Of a stretch of 64,000 bases of DNA, positions 62,395-64,000 are shown piece by piece. Every line of letters begins with the position of its first letter. The first letter of the stretch is position 1. The notes beneath the pieces are model-generated. The model did not search any database and was not told the origin of the DNA. It saw only the letters and a program-made list of their open reading frames with translations. This DNA comes from DASXMR01 sp036495525. Its GTDB lineage: Bacteria > Actinomycetota > Actinomycetes > Streptosporangiales > Streptosporangiaceae. The stretch covers positions 26,000 to 89,999 of the forward strand of contig DASXMR010000016.1 of assembly GCA_036495525.1 (NCBI GenBank), in the 5' to 3' direction. The translations under genes were made by a program, and so were the position numbers.

Positions 62395-62525
62395 CGAAAT
62401 GCCGGCGGCGTCAGCACCCGGAATTGTCGGCGCCCGCGCGTAGCGTCAGTGCCGGCAAAGCAAAGGCAACCCTGGCGCGCGGGCACCGAGCGGCTCAGGT
62501 GGCCCTCGATCCGACGGGAGTTCAC

Positions 62526-63629
62526 ATGGCACCGAACGATAAGGCGGGCAGCACCAGGGCCGGCGACAGGGACAAGGCACTGGAGACCGCGCTCGCCCAG
62601 ATCGAGCGGCAGTTCGGCCGTGGCTCGATCATGCGGCTGGGCGACGACACCCGCGCGCCAGTCGAGGTGATACCGACCGGGTCGATCTCCCTGGACGTGG
62701 CCCTCGGCATCGGCGGCCTGCCCCGTGGCCGGGTCGTCGAGATATACGGACCCGAGAGCAGCGGTAAGACGACCATTGCGCTGCATGCAGTGGCAAATGC
62801 CCAGAAGGCGGGCGGTATTGCGGCGTTCGTGGACGCCGAGCACGCGCTCGACCCTGACTACGCGAAAAAGCTCGGCGTGGACACCGACGCGCTGCTGGTC
62901 TCGCAGCCGGACACCGGCGAGCAGGCGCTGGAGATCGCCGACATGCTGATCCGCTCCGGCGCCATCGACGTCATCGTCATCGACTCGGTCGCCGCCCTGG
63001 TGCCGCGGGCCGAGATCGAGGGGGAGATGGGCGACAGCCACGTTGGCCTGCAGGCCCGGCTAATGTCTCAGGCGCTGCGGAAGATAGCTGGCGCGCTGAA
63101 CCAGACCAAGACCACCGCGATCTTCATCAACCAGCTCCGCGAGAAGATCGGCGTCATGTTCGGAAGTCCGGAGACGACGACCGGCGGGAAGGCGCTGAAG
63201 TTCTACGCGTCGGTGCGGCTGGACATCCGGCGGATCGAGACACTGAAGGACGGCACGGACGCGGTGGGCAACCGCACCAAGGTGAAGGTCGTCAAGAACA
63301 AGATGTCGCCGCCGTTCAAGACCGCCGAATTCGACATTCTGTACGGAATCGGCATCAGCCGCGAGGGCAGCCTGATCGATCTCGGCGTGGAGCAGTCGAT
63401 CGTCCGTAAGTCCGGCGCCTGGTACACCTACGAGGGCGATCAGCTCGGCCAGGGCAAGGAGAACGCCAGGACTTTCCTGCGGGAGAATCCGGACATCGCC
63501 AACGAGATCGAGAAGCGGATCAAGGAGAAGCTCGGGATCGGCCCGCGGCTGGACGCGGATGCTGCCGCAGCGGGCGGCGCGGCAGGCGGGACTTCGGGCC
63601 TGACCGTGCTGGCCGGCGGCGGAAGCTGA
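62526..63629 (+). CDS. recA: recombinase RecA
   Basis: 367 aa; ATG at 62526 with GGGAG upstream; open frame further 5' has no RecA similarity. It is the strand-exchange ATPase of homologous recombination and the trigger of LexA cleavage. Walker A GPESSGKT, the MAW-like segment and Walker B VIVIDSVAALVP, loop L1/L2 regions GEMGDSHVGLQARLMSQALRK (core EMGDSHVGLQARLMSQ) and NQLREKIGVMFGSPETTTGG are complete. No intein. The C-terminus is a normal acidic/Gly-rich tail. Controlled by the SOS box at 62286. Confidence 0.98.
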   Translation: MAPNDKAGSTRAGDRDKALETALAQIERQFGRGSIMRLGDDTRAPVEVIPTGSISLDVALGIGGLPRGRVVEIYGPESSGKTTIALHAVANAQKAGGIAAFVDAEHALDPDYAKKLGVDTDALLVSQPDTGEQALEIADMLIRSGAIDVIVIDSVAALVPRAEIEGEMGDSHVGLQARLMSQALRKIAGALNQTKTTAIFINQLREKIGVMFGSPETTTGGKALKFYASVRLDIRRIETLKDGTDAVGNRTKVKVVKNKMSPPFKTAEFDILYGIGISREGSLIDLGVEQSIVRKSGAWYTYEGDQLGQGKENARTFLRENPDIANEIEKRIKEKLGIGPRLDADAAAAGGAAGGTSGLTVLAGGGS

Positions 63630-63655
63630 CGGCCGCGCACTGGGCGGACACGGCA

Positions 63656-64000
63656 TTGGCACCCGGCGGCGCTGACTCGGACGACAGCGCGGGGCTCGGC
63701 CGCGGCCCGAAGCCGGACCGAGGTCGCGGCACGGACCGCCGCCGGGCGACGGTGCCCGGCGCAGACCAGGGCGGCCGGGCTGCGACGGCTGATCCGCAGG
63801 AGCGGGCCCGGCAGATCTGCCTGCGGATGCTCACCTCGGCGCCCAGGACCAGGGCAGAACTCGCCGCGGCGCTGAGCCGCCGCGGCATCCCGGAAGAGGC
63901 AGCCGAGGAGGTGCTCGGGCGCTTCACCGACGCCGGACTCATCGACGACGCGACGTTCGCCAGCGCGTGGGTCGAATCCCGGCATCACAGTCGCGGGCTC
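63656..64000 (+). CDS. recX: regulatory protein RecX, 5' part, cut by window edge
   Basis: 115 codons are visible from TTG at 63656 (GGCGGA upstream); a GTG at 63749 is an alternative. After a 45-residue basic, Gly-rich N-terminus comes RecX repeat 1: ARQICLRMLTSAPRTRAELA, RRGIPEEAAEEVLGRFTDAG, LIDDATFASAWVESRH. RecX binds and inhibits RecA filaments; placement 26 nt after recA is the standard arrangement. The rest lies past 64000. Confidence 0.9.
   Translation, partial: MAPGGADSDDSAGLGRGPKPDRGRGTDRRRATVPGADQGGRAATADPQERARQICLRMLTSAPRTRAELAAALSRRGIPEEAAEEVLGRFTDAGLIDDATFASAWVESRHHSRGL

Noticed and set aside
62322..62400. Repeats upstream of recA considered as a CRISPR array
   Set aside because: Units are 15 bp in direct tandem without unique spacers; no cas genes in the window.
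62200..62525. 5' extension of recA to 62367
   Set aside because: RecA similarity begins only after ATG 62526, and the extension runs through the 15-bp repeats.

Overview
The window is chromosomal DNA from a high-GC Gram-positive bacterium of the actinomycete type. The evidence is very high GC at third codon positions, frequent GTG and TTG starts, GTGA/ATGA gene overlaps, and conserved actinobacterial neighbourhoods: dapA-RNase J, ftsK, rimO-pgsA-cinA-clgR, and DUF3046-recA-recX. A cysteine leader peptide, an ANTAR protein, MEDS-domain kinases, an Lhr-type helicase and a class of sugar transporter that lacks its own ATPase all fit this. The genus cannot be fixed from the window. A recurring oddity is that conserved proteins carry Gly/Ala/Pro-rich inserts or tails, often encoded by short tandem repeats (RimO, PgsA, GH3 enzyme, Lhr, FecCD permease, CysG).

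Layout. 1-6.3 kb: truncated S9 prolyl oligopeptidase, HNH endonuclease, a three-gene BtuFCD-type cobalamin transporter behind a probable cobalamin riboswitch, and a divergent R2-like diiron protein. 6.3-10.2 kb: a gene-poor stretch with two strong hairpins (possible small RNAs), then dapA-RNase J and a flavin/F420 split-barrel protein. 10.3-12.3 kb: cytochrome P450 and uracil-DNA glycosylase. 12.4-18.1 kb: an anthranilate (2-aminobenzoate) catabolic set made of CoA ligase, PaaX regulator, bifunctional 2-aminobenzoyl-CoA monooxygenase/reductase and RidA protein. The ligase and monooxygenase operons share almost the same promoter sequence. 18.1-25.6 kb: core genes ftsK, RodZ-like, rimO, pgsA, cinA and clgR. 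25.8-33.3 kb: Rrf2 regulator, then an amino-sugar uptake operon (binding protein, two permeases, GH3 hexosaminidase) with a divergent ROK repressor and a palindromic operator. 33.5-37.2 kb: ECF sigma with a membrane partner, and a histidine ammonia-lyase homologue whose MIO triad is Gly-Thr-Gly. 37.8-41.2 kb: alpha/beta hydrolase with a possible leader ORF, and a ClpC-like ATPase. 41.4-46.9 kb: a signalling cluster of two MEDS-HATPase proteins, a STAS anti-anti-sigma factor, a GAF-ANTAR protein and a PAS/GAF/PP2C protein that has lost phosphatase metal ligands. 46.9-57 kb: DUF72 protein, giant Lhr-type helicase, a membrane-associated protein, LLM oxidoreductase, a cysteine-free HesB-like protein and a PH-domain membrane protein. 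56.5-60.9 kb: sulfite-reduction operon (cysteine leader peptide, sulfite reductase, small zinc ribbon, siroheme synthase CysG, CbiX-like chelatase). 61-64 kb: methyltransferase, DUF3046 protein, recA with an SOS box, and the start of recX.

The most notable items are the MEDS/STAS/ANTAR/pseudophosphatase module, the ammonia-lyase homologue with an altered cofactor triad, the R2-like protein with a Cys at the usual radical-Tyr position, and the paired promoters of the anthranilate pathway. All are read from sequence only; no searches were run.
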